DNA of 64,000 nucleotides from Nocardioides sp. zg-1308 (GTDB lineage Bacteria > Actinomycetota > Actinomycetes > Propionibacteriales > Nocardioidaceae). Positions 40,112-47,865 of the stretch are shown one piece after another; the first letter of the stretch is position 1; each line of letters begins with the position of its first letter. The DNA lies in NCBI RefSeq assembly GCF_013155375.1, contig NZ_JABJQY010000005.1, forward strand, positions 62,001 to 126,000, written 5' to 3'. The notes beneath the pieces were generated by a model that worked only from the letters and a program-made list of their open reading frames with translations, was not told where the DNA came from and made no database searches. A program made the translations under genes and the position numbers.

Positions 40112-41026
40112 ATGCCCGACTCGAGGTCCGACCCGCTGCTGCAGATCGCCGACGACCTCTACGCCCTGCCGCTCGCCGACTTCACGCCGTCGCGCGACGC
40201 GCTCGTCAAGGAGCACAAGGCCGACAAGGCCCTAGCGGCCGGCATCAAGGGACTGCGCAAGGCCTCCGCTGCCGCGTGGGTGGTCAACCTCCTCGTGCGC
40301 CGCGACCCTGACCAGGTGGACCAGGTCCTGGCGGTGGGGGCGGCGCTGCGCGACGCCCAGGAGAACCTCGACGCTGCCCAGCTGCGCGAGTTCACCAAGC
40401 AGCGTCGCCAGCTCACCGCCTCGGTCACCACGGCAGCGCGCCGGATGGCCCGCGAGGAGGGCGTCCGGACGACCGAGTCGGTCGCCGACCAGGTCGAGGC
40501 GACCCTCACCGCGGCGATGCTCGAGCCCGACGCCGCCCGGGCGGTGCGGAGCGGACTGCTGGTGACCGCCATCGAGGCCACCGGTCTCGGCGACCTCGAC
40601 CTCAGCGGCGCCGTGGCGCTGCCGGAGGCGCTCGGCTTCAGCGCCACGGCCCGACCCGCCCCGGGCCCCGACCCGACCACCCGGCCCCAGCTGCACGTCG
40701 TACCCGACCCGGACGCGGACGCCAAGGCCCGCGCGGCAGCCGACGAGCGGCTCTCCGATGCCAGGTCGGCGCTGTCGGAGGCGGAGAAGGAGCACCGGGC
40801 CGCGCGCCGGACCGTGGAGAAGCTCCAGGCCCGGACGCTGCAGGTGCAGTCCGAGATCGACGAGCTGCGCAGCCGGATCGCGGAGCTCGAGGGTGCGCTG
40901 GAGGAGGTCGACGACGAGCTGGGCGACGCCGAGGCCGTCCAGGCCGAGACCGAGGAGGCGGTGGACGAGGCGCGCGAGGAGGTCGAGACGGCGCGTGCCG
41001 CCCGCGACAAGCTCCGGGGCGGCTAG
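40112..41026 (+). CDS. Conserved actinobacterial protein with C-terminal coiled coil
   Basis: A 304-residue soluble protein of unknown function. The first 200 residues are mostly helical with a conserved basic stretch (LVKEHKADKALAAGIKGLRK, AAWVVNLLVRR). The last 100 residues form an acidic coiled coil (SEAEKEHRAARRTVEKLQ onward). It contains no catalytic motif I recognise. Its TAG stop shares a CTAG palindrome with the stop of convergent glpK, the two genes overlapping by four bases. Confidence 0.78.
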   Translation: MPDSRSDPLLQIADDLYALPLADFTPSRDALVKEHKADKALAAGIKGLRKASAAAWVVNLLVRRDPDQVDQVLAVGAALRDAQENLDAAQLREFTKQRRQLTASVTTAARRMAREEGVRTTESVADQVEATLTAAMLEPDAARAVRSGLLVTAIEATGLGDLDLSGAVALPEALGFSATARPAPGPDPTTRPQLHVVPDPDADAKARAAADERLSDARSALSEAEKEHRAARRTVEKLQARTLQVQSEIDELRSRIAELEGALEEVDDELGDAEAVQAETEEAVDEAREEVETARAARDKLRGG

Positions 41027-42492
41027 CCGGCCCAGCCCTTCGACCGCTCCACGGCGTCGCTCCAGCGGGCGTACGACGCGTCGAGCGCCTCGCGGTCACC
41101 GGCCGGCTCGAAGCGCCGGTCGAGCGCCCACGTGTCGCGCAGGTCGTCCGTCGAGGCCCAGAGGCCGGTGCCGAGCCCGGCGAGGAAGGCCGCCCCGAGG
41201 GCGGTCGTCTCGACGATCTCGGGGCGCTCCACGGCCCGACCCACCTGGTCGGCCTGCACCTGGCACAGCAGGTCGTTGGCCGCCGCGCCCCCGTCGACGC
41301 GCAGGGTCGTCAGCCCGGGCAGGGTCTCGAGGACGTCGCGGACCTCGAAGGCGATCGCCTCGAGCGTGGCCCGCACGAGGTGCGCCCGCGTGGTGCCGCG
41401 GGTGATGCCGATGATCAGGCCGCGCGCGTGGGGGTCCCAGTGGGGCGCGCCGAGCCCCGTCAGCGCGGGCACGAACACCACGCCGTCGGTGTCGTCGACC
41501 GTGGCCGCGATGGCGGCCGTCTCGGCGGCGCTGCCGACCACCTGGAGCCCGTCGCGCAGCCACTGCACCGCCGCGCCCGTCACGAAGATGGCGCCCTCGA
41601 GGGCGTACGTCATCGCGCCGTCGGGGCCGCGCCAGGCTGCGGTGGACAGCAGGCCGGCGTCGCTGCGCACGACCGCGTCACCGGTGTTGGTGAGGATGAA
41701 GGACCCGGTGCCGTAGGTGCACTTGGACTCGCCCTCCTCGAAGCAGGTCTGCCCGAAGAGTGCGGACTGCTGGTCGCCGGCGATGCCGGCGATGGGCAGC
41801 GAGAGCCCGAGGAACACGGCCGGGTCGGTCGGTGCGACCTCGCCCCAGTTGGGGACCAGGTCCGGGAGGGCGTCGCGCGGGACGCCGAACAGGTCGCAGA
41901 GCTCGTCGGACCAGTCGCCGCCCTCGAGGTCGAAGAGCAGGGTGCGGCAGGCGTTGGAGACGTCGGTGACGTGCCAGGTGCCGCGCGTCATCCGCGCCAC
42001 CAGGTAGGAGTCGACGGTGCCGACGGCGTACCTGCCGGACTCGACGAGGGCCCACGTGTGCGGCTCGTGCTCGGCGAGCCAGGTGAGCTTGGTGCCGGAG
42101 AAGTAGGGGTCGAGGCGCAGCCCGGTGAGCTCGGCGACCCGCTGCTCGTGGCCCTCGGCTCGCAGCCGGTCGCAGATGTCGGCCGTGCGCCGGTCCTGCC
42201 ACACGATGGCGCGCCGCGGCGAGCCCAGCGTCTCGCGGTCCCAGAGCACGACCGTCTCGCGCTGGTTGGTGATGCCGACCGCGGTGAGCTCGGACCGGTC
42301 GACCTTGCCGAGCACCTCGCGGGTCGCCTCGAGGGTGGCCTGCCAGATCTCCTCCGGCGAGTGCTCGACCCAGCCGGGCTGCGGGAAGTGCTGGCTGAAC
42401 TCCTGGTAGCCCTTGGCCCGGATCCGGCCGTCGGCGGTCACCACCACGGCCGTCACGCCGGTCGTGCCGGCGTCGATGGCCAGGATGCTCAC
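41023..42492 (-). CDS. glpK: Glycerol kinase
   Basis: Phosphorylates glycerol to glycerol-3-phosphate with ATP. The 489-residue FGGY kinase shows IDAGTTGVTAVV at the start, ITNQRETVVLWD near residue 75, the active-site region GIAGDQQSALFGQTCF near 250, and VDGGAAANDLLCQ near 395. The starting GTG overlaps the stop of the DUF1028 gene by four bases, an unusual partner. No glpF or glpD is nearby. Confidence 0.96.
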   Translation of the reverse strand: MSILAIDAGTTGVTAVVVTADGRIRAKGYQEFSQHFPQPGWVEHSPEEIWQATLEATREVLGKVDRSELTAVGITNQRETVVLWDRETLGSPRRAIVWQDRRTADICDRLRAEGHEQRVAELTGLRLDPYFSGTKLTWLAEHEPHTWALVESGRYAVGTVDSYLVARMTRGTWHVTDVSNACRTLLFDLEGGDWSDELCDLFGVPRDALPDLVPNWGEVAPTDPAVFLGLSLPIAGIAGDQQSALFGQTCFEEGESKCTYGTGSFILTNTGDAVVRSDAGLLSTAAWRGPDGAMTYALEGAIFVTGAAVQWLRDGLQVVGSAAETAAIAATVDDTDGVVFVPALTGLGAPHWDPHARGLIIGITRGTTRAHLVRATLEAIAFEVRDVLETLPGLTTLRVDGGAAANDLLCQVQADQVGRAVERPEIVETTALGAAFLAGLGTGLWASTDDLRDTWALDRRFEPAGDREALDASYARWSDAVERSKGWAG

Positions 42493-43355
42493 GCGGGGTC
42501 CCCGCCCTGCGCCGCGTCGGGGTTCTGGTCGCGGATGATGGCGAGGATCCGCCGGTCGATCCACCCGGGTCGCGCACCGGAGTCCACGCGCATCTCGTAG
42601 TTCTCCGAGCCCACCCACATGTGGAAGCTCTCCTTGCCGTCGGCCTTCGCCAGCGCCTCGAGCTCCATCATCAGCGCGTCGTCGACCGGCACCTGCTCCT
42701 CGGGGGTCGAGGCGGTGAGGTAGAGCTCGTTGAGGTCGACCAGCCGCGCCAGCTCGGTCACGGGGTCGGTGTGGTCGTCGACCCGGAGGTCGACGGCGAC
42801 GTCGTCGTGGCCGCCGTAGCCGGCGCCGTCGCGGACGACGAGCAGCGCGGCCGACTGGCGCCCGCGGCTGTCCCCACCGGCGGCGTCGCCGGCCGTCAGC
42901 GCCGCGAGGAGCCGGCGCTCCAGCGACAGGTCGCCGGCGTCCCGCCACGCCCGCTCCATGGCCTCGACGACCTCCGGGCCGGTGAGGATGTTGCCCTGGA
43001 TGGCGTAGCCGCCGTGCTCGCCGCTGCGACCGGTCACCCCGCCGGCCCACGCGAAGCACTCCGCCCCCGTCCACGTGGCGGCGTTGCCGTCGGAGTCGAC
43101 CATGCCGACCTGGCGGTGCTCGCGTCCCTCGTCCTCCTCGACGAGGCGGTCGAGGGCGACCTGCGCGGTGGCGCCCTCGTCGAGGTGGGCGAGGCCGAGG
43201 TACTTGTAGGAGATGTTGGCGTCGGCCTGGGTGGCGATGGCCCCCACGCCGGCTGCGGCGGCGGGCACGGCGGAGCCGACCGCCAGGAACTTGGAGGCCA
43301 CGGCCACGCCCCAGGAATCGCCGTCGTCGGACCTGGCCACGATCGAGAACGTCAT
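42489..43355 (-). CDS. DUF1028 Ntn-hydrolase-like protein
   Basis: A 288-residue protein of the DUF1028 family, which has an Ntn-hydrolase-like fold. Family stretches are MTFSIVARSDDGDSWGVAVAS at the start (first residues shown only), GAIATQADANISYKYLGL and GYAIQGNILTGPEVV. The C-terminal 100 residues form a putative peptidoglycan- or acid-rich extension. Activity is unknown. It precedes and overlaps glpK. The ATG is seven bases after a TATGTT box, so the operon mRNA is predicted to be leaderless. Confidence 0.88.
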   Translation of the reverse strand: MTFSIVARSDDGDSWGVAVASKFLAVGSAVPAAAAGVGAIATQADANISYKYLGLAHLDEGATAQVALDRLVEEDEGREHRQVGMVDSDGNAATWTGAECFAWAGGVTGRSGEHGGYAIQGNILTGPEVVEAMERAWRDAGDLSLERRLLAALTAGDAAGGDSRGRQSAALLVVRDGAGYGGHDDVAVDLRVDDHTDPVTELARLVDLNELYLTASTPEEQVPVDDALMMELEALAKADGKESFHMWVGSENYEMRVDSGARPGWIDRRILAIIRDQNPDAAQGGDPA

Positions 43356-43362
43356 GCACCGA

Positions 43363-43368
43363 AACATA
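43363..43368 (-). promoter_or_regulatory. -10 box, leaderless promoter of DUF1028-glpK operon
   Basis: TATGTT on the minus strand, seven bases before the ATG at 43355. It is only 14 bases from the divergent -10 box of the MFS gene. Confidence 0.55.
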
Positions 43369-43382
43369 GCCGGAGCCGGCCC

Positions 43383-43388
43383 TAGGGT
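43383..43388 (+). promoter_or_regulatory. -10 box, leaderless promoter of MFS gene
   Basis: TAGGGT, six bases before the GTG at 43395. Confidence 0.5.
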
Positions 43389-43394
43389 GAGGGT

Positions 43395-44636
43395 GTGCTG
43401 TCCCGTCTCGGATTCCCCCGCGTGGGGGAGCATCGCAGGTTCGTCACGGCCATCGTGGCCGACACCGTCGGCAGCGGGCTCTTCATGCCGATCACGCTGC
43501 TCTACTTCCTCGCCATGACCGACCTGTCGCTCGTGCAGATCGGCTCCGCGCTGTCGTTGTCGGCGATCCTCACGATGCCCGGCGCGTTCGTCATCGGCAC
43601 CCTGGTGGACCGCTTCGGGCCCCGCCTGATGATGCTCGGCGGCAACCTCGTCCAGGCCGCGGGGATGGTCGCCTACCTGTGGACCGACTCGCTGCTCGCG
43701 GTGGCGCTGTGGACGGCCCTGCTCAACGTCGGCCGGCAGGCGTTCTGGGGGTCCTTCGGCAACGTGGTGACCGCGATCTCGGCGCCGGGGGAGCGGGAGG
43801 TCTGGTTCGGCTTCCTGCAGGCCGTGCGCAACCTCGGCTACTCCGTCGGCGGCGTGCTGGCCGGCATCGCCCTCCAGGTGGGCACGGACGTGGCCTTCCA
43901 GGCGGTGGTGGTCATCAACGCGGTGACGTTCGTGGTGGCGTTCGTGCTGCTGCTCGACGTGCCCGACCACCGCGTCGCCCACGCGGACGACGCACCGGTC
44001 GAGGGCTGGGGCGTCGTGCTGCGCGACCGCGCCTACCTCCGGCTGGTGGTCGCCCAGCTGGGCTTCGTGACCGGGATGATGGTCCTCAACTTCGCCCTGC
44101 CGGTCTACGCCGCCGAGACCATCGACCTCCCCGGCTGGGTCGTGGGAGCGATCTTCACGCTCAACACCGCCCTGGTGGGCCTCGGCCAGGGACTCGTCGT
44201 CCGCGGGATGACCGGGCAGGTCCGCGCCCGGATGATGGGGCTGGCCCAGCTGGTCTTCGTGGCCAGCTACGCCATGTTCGTCGTCGCCGGGTGGCTGCCG
44301 GTGTGGCTCGCCGTGGTGGTGATGCTCGCGGGATCGGCGGTCTACACGTTCGGCGAGCTGACCGGTGGCCCGGTCTTCAGCGCGACGGCGGCCGAGGCCG
44401 CCCCCGACCACCTCCGCGGGCGCTACCTCGGGCTCTTCCAGCTCAGCTGGGGACTCGGCGGTGCCGTGACCCCGGTGGCCTTCACGTGGCTGCTCGCCCA
44501 CGGCGACACCACCCTGTGGTGGGTCCTCGGGCTCGTGGCGCTCGTCAGCGCGGCGTACCTCCAGACGCTGCCGCGGGTGCTGCCCGCCGCCGGCGCCCGC
44601 GTCACGCAGCGCGCCCCGGAGCCGGACGCCGCCTGA
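43395..44636 (+). CDS. MFS transporter
   Basis: A 413-residue transporter of the major facilitator superfamily with 12 predicted helices in two halves separated by a cytoplasmic loop near residues 195-210. The loop motif between helices 2 and 3 is GTLVDRFGPRLMM, close to the MFS motif A. The substrate cannot be told; drug-efflux-type members look similar. It is divergent from the DUF1028-glpK operon, with promoters 14 bases apart, and is followed by the palindrome array. Confidence 0.88.
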   Translation: MLSRLGFPRVGEHRRFVTAIVADTVGSGLFMPITLLYFLAMTDLSLVQIGSALSLSAILTMPGAFVIGTLVDRFGPRLMMLGGNLVQAAGMVAYLWTDSLLAVALWTALLNVGRQAFWGSFGNVVTAISAPGEREVWFGFLQAVRNLGYSVGGVLAGIALQVGTDVAFQAVVVINAVTFVVAFVLLLDVPDHRVAHADDAPVEGWGVVLRDRAYLRLVVAQLGFVTGMMVLNFALPVYAAETIDLPGWVVGAIFTLNTALVGLGQGLVVRGMTGQVRARMMGLAQLVFVASYAMFVVAGWLPVWLAVVVMLAGSAVYTFGELTGGPVFSATAAEAAPDHLRGRYLGLFQLSWGLGGAVTPVAFTWLLAHGDTTLWWVLGLVALVSAAYLQTLPRVLPAAGARVTQRAPEPDAA

Positions 44637-44683
44637 GGTGGGGTCCGCCGGCCGCCGGCCGCCGGTCCGCCGGTCCGCCGCTG
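44637..44683. other. GC-rich simple sequence before the palindrome array
   Basis: About 45 bases of CCGCCGG/CCGGTCC-type repeats after the MFS stop. No gene is visible; it may form structure or mark replication slippage. Confidence 0.4.
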
Positions 44684-44953
44684 GGTGGCGGCAGATTGCA
44701 GTTTCGGGCTGGCTCGGGTGCAATGTGCCGCCACCTTGCCGACGTACGCCGTGGGGGTGGCGGCAGGTTGCAGCCGGCGGGGGTCCGCAACAGCGATGTG
44801 CCGCCACCTTCCCGACGTACGCCGTGGGGGTGGCGGCAGATTGCCGTTTCGGGGTGGCCCGGGTGCGATGTGCCGCCACCTTGCCGAGGTACGCCGTGGG
44901 GGTGGCGGCAGGTTGCAGGCGGCGGGGGTCCGCAACAGCGATGTGCCGCCACC
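44684..44953. repeat. Array of four 52-53 bp palindromic elements
   Basis: Four units at 44684-44735, 44756-44808, 44829-44880 and 44901-44953. Each begins GGTGGCGGCA and ends TGCCGCCACC, a perfect 10-bp inverted repeat. They are separated by nearly identical 20-base spacers (TTGCCGACGTACGCCGTGGG). Loops alternate: units 1 and 3 share one type (containing GTTTCGGG), units 2 and 4 another (containing GGCGGGGGTCCGCAACAGCG). In unit 1 the pairing extends inward to 16 of 17 bases. The array fills the gap between two convergent genes and codes for nothing evident. Confidence 0.9.
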
Positions 44954-44982
44954 CACCGCCGCAGACGAAGCCGGCCGGGCCC

Positions 44983-46179
44983 TCAGCCCTGGCCGATCCC
45001 CGCGAGCAGCTCGGTGAACCACGGCTGCGAGTCGTCGAAGGGCTTGTGGCCGGCGATCCGCTCGAACTCGATGGAGCGCAGCTCGTCACCGCGGTCCTCG
45101 TCGTGACCGATGACCCCGGGCCGGCCCTCGAGCGCGCAGGTCACGGCCAGCTCGGCCATCTCGCGGATGAGCGCCAGGTCGGTGTCGTTGGCGGGCGCGG
45201 AGCGGGAGAAGTAGCCGGACTTCTGCACCATCTGCTTCTCCGCGCCGATCTCGCGCGCGAACCGCTCGGCGAAGTAGCGGCCCGGGTTGATCGTGTCGAT
45301 CTTGACGTGGCCGAAGGGGTCGCGACCCACCGTCTCCCCGGCGGCCTCGAGGTCCGCGACGATGTCGTCGATGCCGGCCCCCTCGGCGAGGAAAATGTTG
45401 ACGCACCCGATCTCGTCCATGACCGCGCGCAGCCGCGTCGCCTCCGCTGCGAGGTCGATGCCGCGCTCGGGGACGTAGACCGCGTGGATCGCCCAGCGGC
45501 GAGGGTCGAGCCCGATCCCGGGCAGCCACTCCTGCTCGGCGTGCCAGGCCATGTAGTCGCGCGCCGCGGCGGCGGTCAGCCAGCCGCTCGCCCGGCCCAT
45601 CACCTCGTGCACGATGAGCATGCGCGGGTTGGAGCCGTGCTCGGCCAGGACGTTCTGCGCGAACCGTGACGCCTGCTCGGCGGCTGTCTGGGCGCCGAGG
45701 CTCTGCCGGATCGGGACGATGTCGTTGTCGATGGTCTTGGGCAGGCCGACGACCGTGAGCTCGGAGCCCTGCGTGCGCAGGTACGCCGCGAGGTCGGCCG
45801 CCGCGGTGTTGGTGTCGTCGCCGCCGATGGTGTGCAGGACGTCCACGCCGTCGGCCTGCAGCCGGGCCGCCGCCACCGCCAGCGCGGTCTCGTCCTCGCC
45901 GATGAGCCCGCGACGGCGGCAGTCGGCGTCGTTGGTCAGCTTGACCCGGCTGTTGCCGATCGGGCTGCCGCCGAAGCGGTGCAGCAGCGAGGCGCCGGCA
46001 CGCTCGTCGGGCCCGATCGTGACGCTGTTGCCGGTGAGCAGGCCGTGGTAGCCGTGCCGGTAGGCGATCAGCTCGATCTCGGGGTCGGTGGCGTCGTAGG
46101 TCTCGATCAGGGCACCCACGGCGGAGGACAGGCACGGGGCGTAGCCGCCGGCCGTCAGGAGCGCAACACGCTTCGGCAT
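44983..46179 (-). CDS. pfp: PPi-dependent (or ATP-type group) 6-phosphofructokinase, PPi-type motifs
   Basis: Phosphorylates fructose 6-phosphate in glycolysis. The 398-residue protein has the phosphate-donor motif GGDDTN near residue 105, where Asp replaces the Gly of ATP enzymes, and PKTIDND near 130, both typical of pyrophosphate-dependent enzymes. MGRASGWL follows near 175. So PPi, which also makes the reaction reversible, is the likely donor. ATG at 46179 follows a TACCCT box by seven bases. A palindrome overlaps the promoter. It converges with the MFS gene across the repeat array. Confidence 0.92.
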   Translation of the reverse strand: MPKRVALLTAGGYAPCLSSAVGALIETYDATDPEIELIAYRHGYHGLLTGNSVTIGPDERAGASLLHRFGGSPIGNSRVKLTNDADCRRRGLIGEDETALAVAAARLQADGVDVLHTIGGDDTNTAAADLAAYLRTQGSELTVVGLPKTIDNDIVPIRQSLGAQTAAEQASRFAQNVLAEHGSNPRMLIVHEVMGRASGWLTAAAARDYMAWHAEQEWLPGIGLDPRRWAIHAVYVPERGIDLAAEATRLRAVMDEIGCVNIFLAEGAGIDDIVADLEAAGETVGRDPFGHVKIDTINPGRYFAERFAREIGAEKQMVQKSGYFSRSAPANDTDLALIREMAELAVTCALEGRPGVIGHDEDRGDELRSIEFERIAGHKPFDDSQPWFTELLAGIGQG

Positions 46180-46186
46180 GGGCGAC

Positions 46187-46192
46187 AGGGTA
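46187..46192 (-). promoter_or_regulatory. -10 box, leaderless promoter of phosphofructokinase gene
   Basis: TACCCT on the minus strand, seven bases before the ATG at 46179. Confidence 0.5.
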
Positions 46193-46208
46193 GTTAGAAC
46201 GATCCAAC
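46193..46208 (-). promoter_or_regulatory. Palindrome next to the phosphofructokinase promoter
   Basis: GTTGGATCGTTCTAAC on the minus strand is palindromic at 12 of 16 positions with a central CG, and abuts the -10 box. It looks like an operator, possibly for a LacI-type regulator. No regulator gene is adjacent. Confidence 0.35.
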
Positions 46209-46346
46209 ACCGGAAGGGCGGTCCGGCGCCGTGGGCCCCCGGGCGACACGGTGCACCCCGAGGGGGAGGGGTGGTTGCCACCTCCCACGCGGAGGTCCAT
46301 TGTGAGCCTGACCGCGCACGTGCGTGGACCGACGAGGGGAGTCTCG

Positions 46347-47801
46347 ATGAGCGCCACGGAAGCGACCCAGAAGGACGTCAACGGATCCGAGCCGGAGCTC
46401 AACCGGGTGATCGGCCCCCGCCTGCTGCTGCTGTTCATCGTCGGGGACATCCTCGGCACCGGCGTCTACGCCCTCACCGGGTCGGTCGCTGGTGAGGTCG
46501 GTGGTGCCGCCTGGGCGCCGTTCCTCGTGGCGTTCGTGGTCGCGACGATCACCGCCTTCTCCTACCTCGAGCTGGTCACCCGATACCCCCAAGCCGCCGG
46601 TGCCGCGCTCTACACGCACAAGGCGTTCGGCATCCACTTCGTGACGTTCCTGGTGGCGTTCACCGTCATGTGCTCCGGCATCACCTCGGCGTCCACGGCG
46701 TCCAACGCCTTCGCCGGCTTCCTCAACGACGGCTTCGACCTCGGCTTCGAGGTGGGCGGCGTGGGCATCCTCGTCACCGCGCTGGCGTTCATGGCGCTCG
46801 TGGCGGCCGTGAACTTCCGCGGCGTGGGCGAGAGCGTCAAGGCCAACGTCGTGCTCACGCTCGTCGAGCTGTCCGGCCTGCTGATGATCATCTTCATCGG
46901 CCTGTATGCCGTCACCCAGGGCAACGCCGACTTCTCGCGGGTGGTGGTCTTCGAGAGCCCCAGCGACAAGAGCACCTTCTTCGCGATCACCGCCGCCACG
47001 TCGCTCGCGTTCTTCGCGATGGTCGGCTTCGAGGACTCGGTCAACATGGCCGAGGAGTGCCACGACCCGATCCGCGACTTCCCGAAGATGATGCTCACCG
47101 GCCTCGGCGTCACCGGGGTGATCTACCTCCTGGTCTCGATCACGGCGGTGGCCCTGGTGCCGGTCGGCGACCTCACCGACCCGGCCAAGGGGCAGGCGCT
47201 GACCCAGGTGGTGGCCGCCGGCGCTCCCGACCTCCCCTTCGACACGATCTTCCCCTTCATCGGCATGTTCGCCGTGGCCAACTCGGCGCTCATCAACATG
47301 CTCATGGCCAGCCGCCTTCTCTACGGCATGGCGAACCAGGACGTCCTTCCCCGCGTGCTCGGCAAGGTGCACCGGACGCGGCGCACGCCGTGGGTCTCCA
47401 TCCTGTTCACGACCGCGATCTCGTTCGCGCTGATCATCTACGTCGTCCGGGCGAGCGCGTCGGAGGAGGGCGCCACGTCGGTGGCCCTGCTGGGCGGCAC
47501 GACCGCCCTGCTGCTGCTGTGCGTCTTCACCGTCGTCAACATCGCGCTGATCGTCATCCGGCGCCGCCCGTCCGACCACCAACACTTCACCGCCCCGACG
47601 GTGCTGCCCTACGTCGGCGCCATCACGTGCGCGTTCCTGGCGGGTCCGTGGGCGCGCAGCGAGGAGCAGCAGGAGCAGTACGTCATCGCGGGCTTCCTGC
47701 TCCTCGCCGGGCTGGTGCTCTGGGTGGTCACCTGGCTGGTCAACCGGGGCGGTCGGGCGAAGAAGACGGGGTTCCGCGACATCGAGCACCTCGAGGACTG
47801 A
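46347..47801 (+). CDS. APC-superfamily amino acid permease
   Basis: A 484-residue permease with about 12 helices. The first helix has GDILGTGVYALTG, the unwound substrate-binding segment of APC transporters. A conserved FFAMVGFEDSVNMAEE region in helix 6 is typical of the family, and PxDFPKMM follows it in the loop. Likely a cationic or neutral amino acid or amine importer; the substrate is not decidable. ATG at 46347 has AGGGGAG about six bases upstream, which is preferred over a longer open reading. Confidence 0.9.
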   Translation: MSATEATQKDVNGSEPELNRVIGPRLLLLFIVGDILGTGVYALTGSVAGEVGGAAWAPFLVAFVVATITAFSYLELVTRYPQAAGAALYTHKAFGIHFVTFLVAFTVMCSGITSASTASNAFAGFLNDGFDLGFEVGGVGILVTALAFMALVAAVNFRGVGESVKANVVLTLVELSGLLMIIFIGLYAVTQGNADFSRVVVFESPSDKSTFFAITAATSLAFFAMVGFEDSVNMAEECHDPIRDFPKMMLTGLGVTGVIYLLVSITAVALVPVGDLTDPAKGQALTQVVAAGAPDLPFDTIFPFIGMFAVANSALINMLMASRLLYGMANQDVLPRVLGKVHRTRRTPWVSILFTTAISFALIIYVVRASASEEGATSVALLGGTTALLLLCVFTVVNIALIVIRRRPSDHQHFTAPTVLPYVGAITCAFLAGPWARSEEQQEQYVIAGFLLLAGLVLWVVTWLVNRGGRAKKTGFRDIEHLED

Positions 47802-47810
47802 GCCCCCTCC

Positions 47811-47847
47811 GCGACACGGCCGGGCACCTACCGGCCGGGTGGGTCGC
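47811..47847. terminator. Hairpin after APC permease gene
   Basis: Nested stems GCGAC/GTCGC (47811-47815 with 47843-47847) and GGCCGG/CCGGCC (47818-47823 with 47831-47836). No T run. A probable terminator for the permease gene. Confidence 0.5.
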
Positions 47848-47853
47848 GCCATC

Positions 47854-47859
47854 TACGGT
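47854..47859 (+). promoter_or_regulatory. -10 box, leaderless promoter of phosphoesterase gene
   Basis: TACGGT, six bases before the GTG at 47866. Confidence 0.5.
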
Positions 47860-47865
47860 TGGCGC

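Noticed and set aside
44684..44953. CRISPR array
   Set aside because: Repeats are 52-53 bases and spacers are 20 bases and nearly identical. A CRISPR needs short invariant repeats with unique spacers, and no cas gene is present.
44602..45022. Repetitive peptides (RHPHGV, GGGTSLL) in open frames across the palindrome array
   Set aside because: The repeat periods are 72 and 73 bases, so no single frame is kept across units. The peptides are a by-product of the DNA repeat.
44983..46179. ATP-dependent PfkA assignment
   Set aside because: GGDDTN and PKTIDND are pyrophosphate-type motifs; ATP enzymes have GGDGS-like sequence at the first site.
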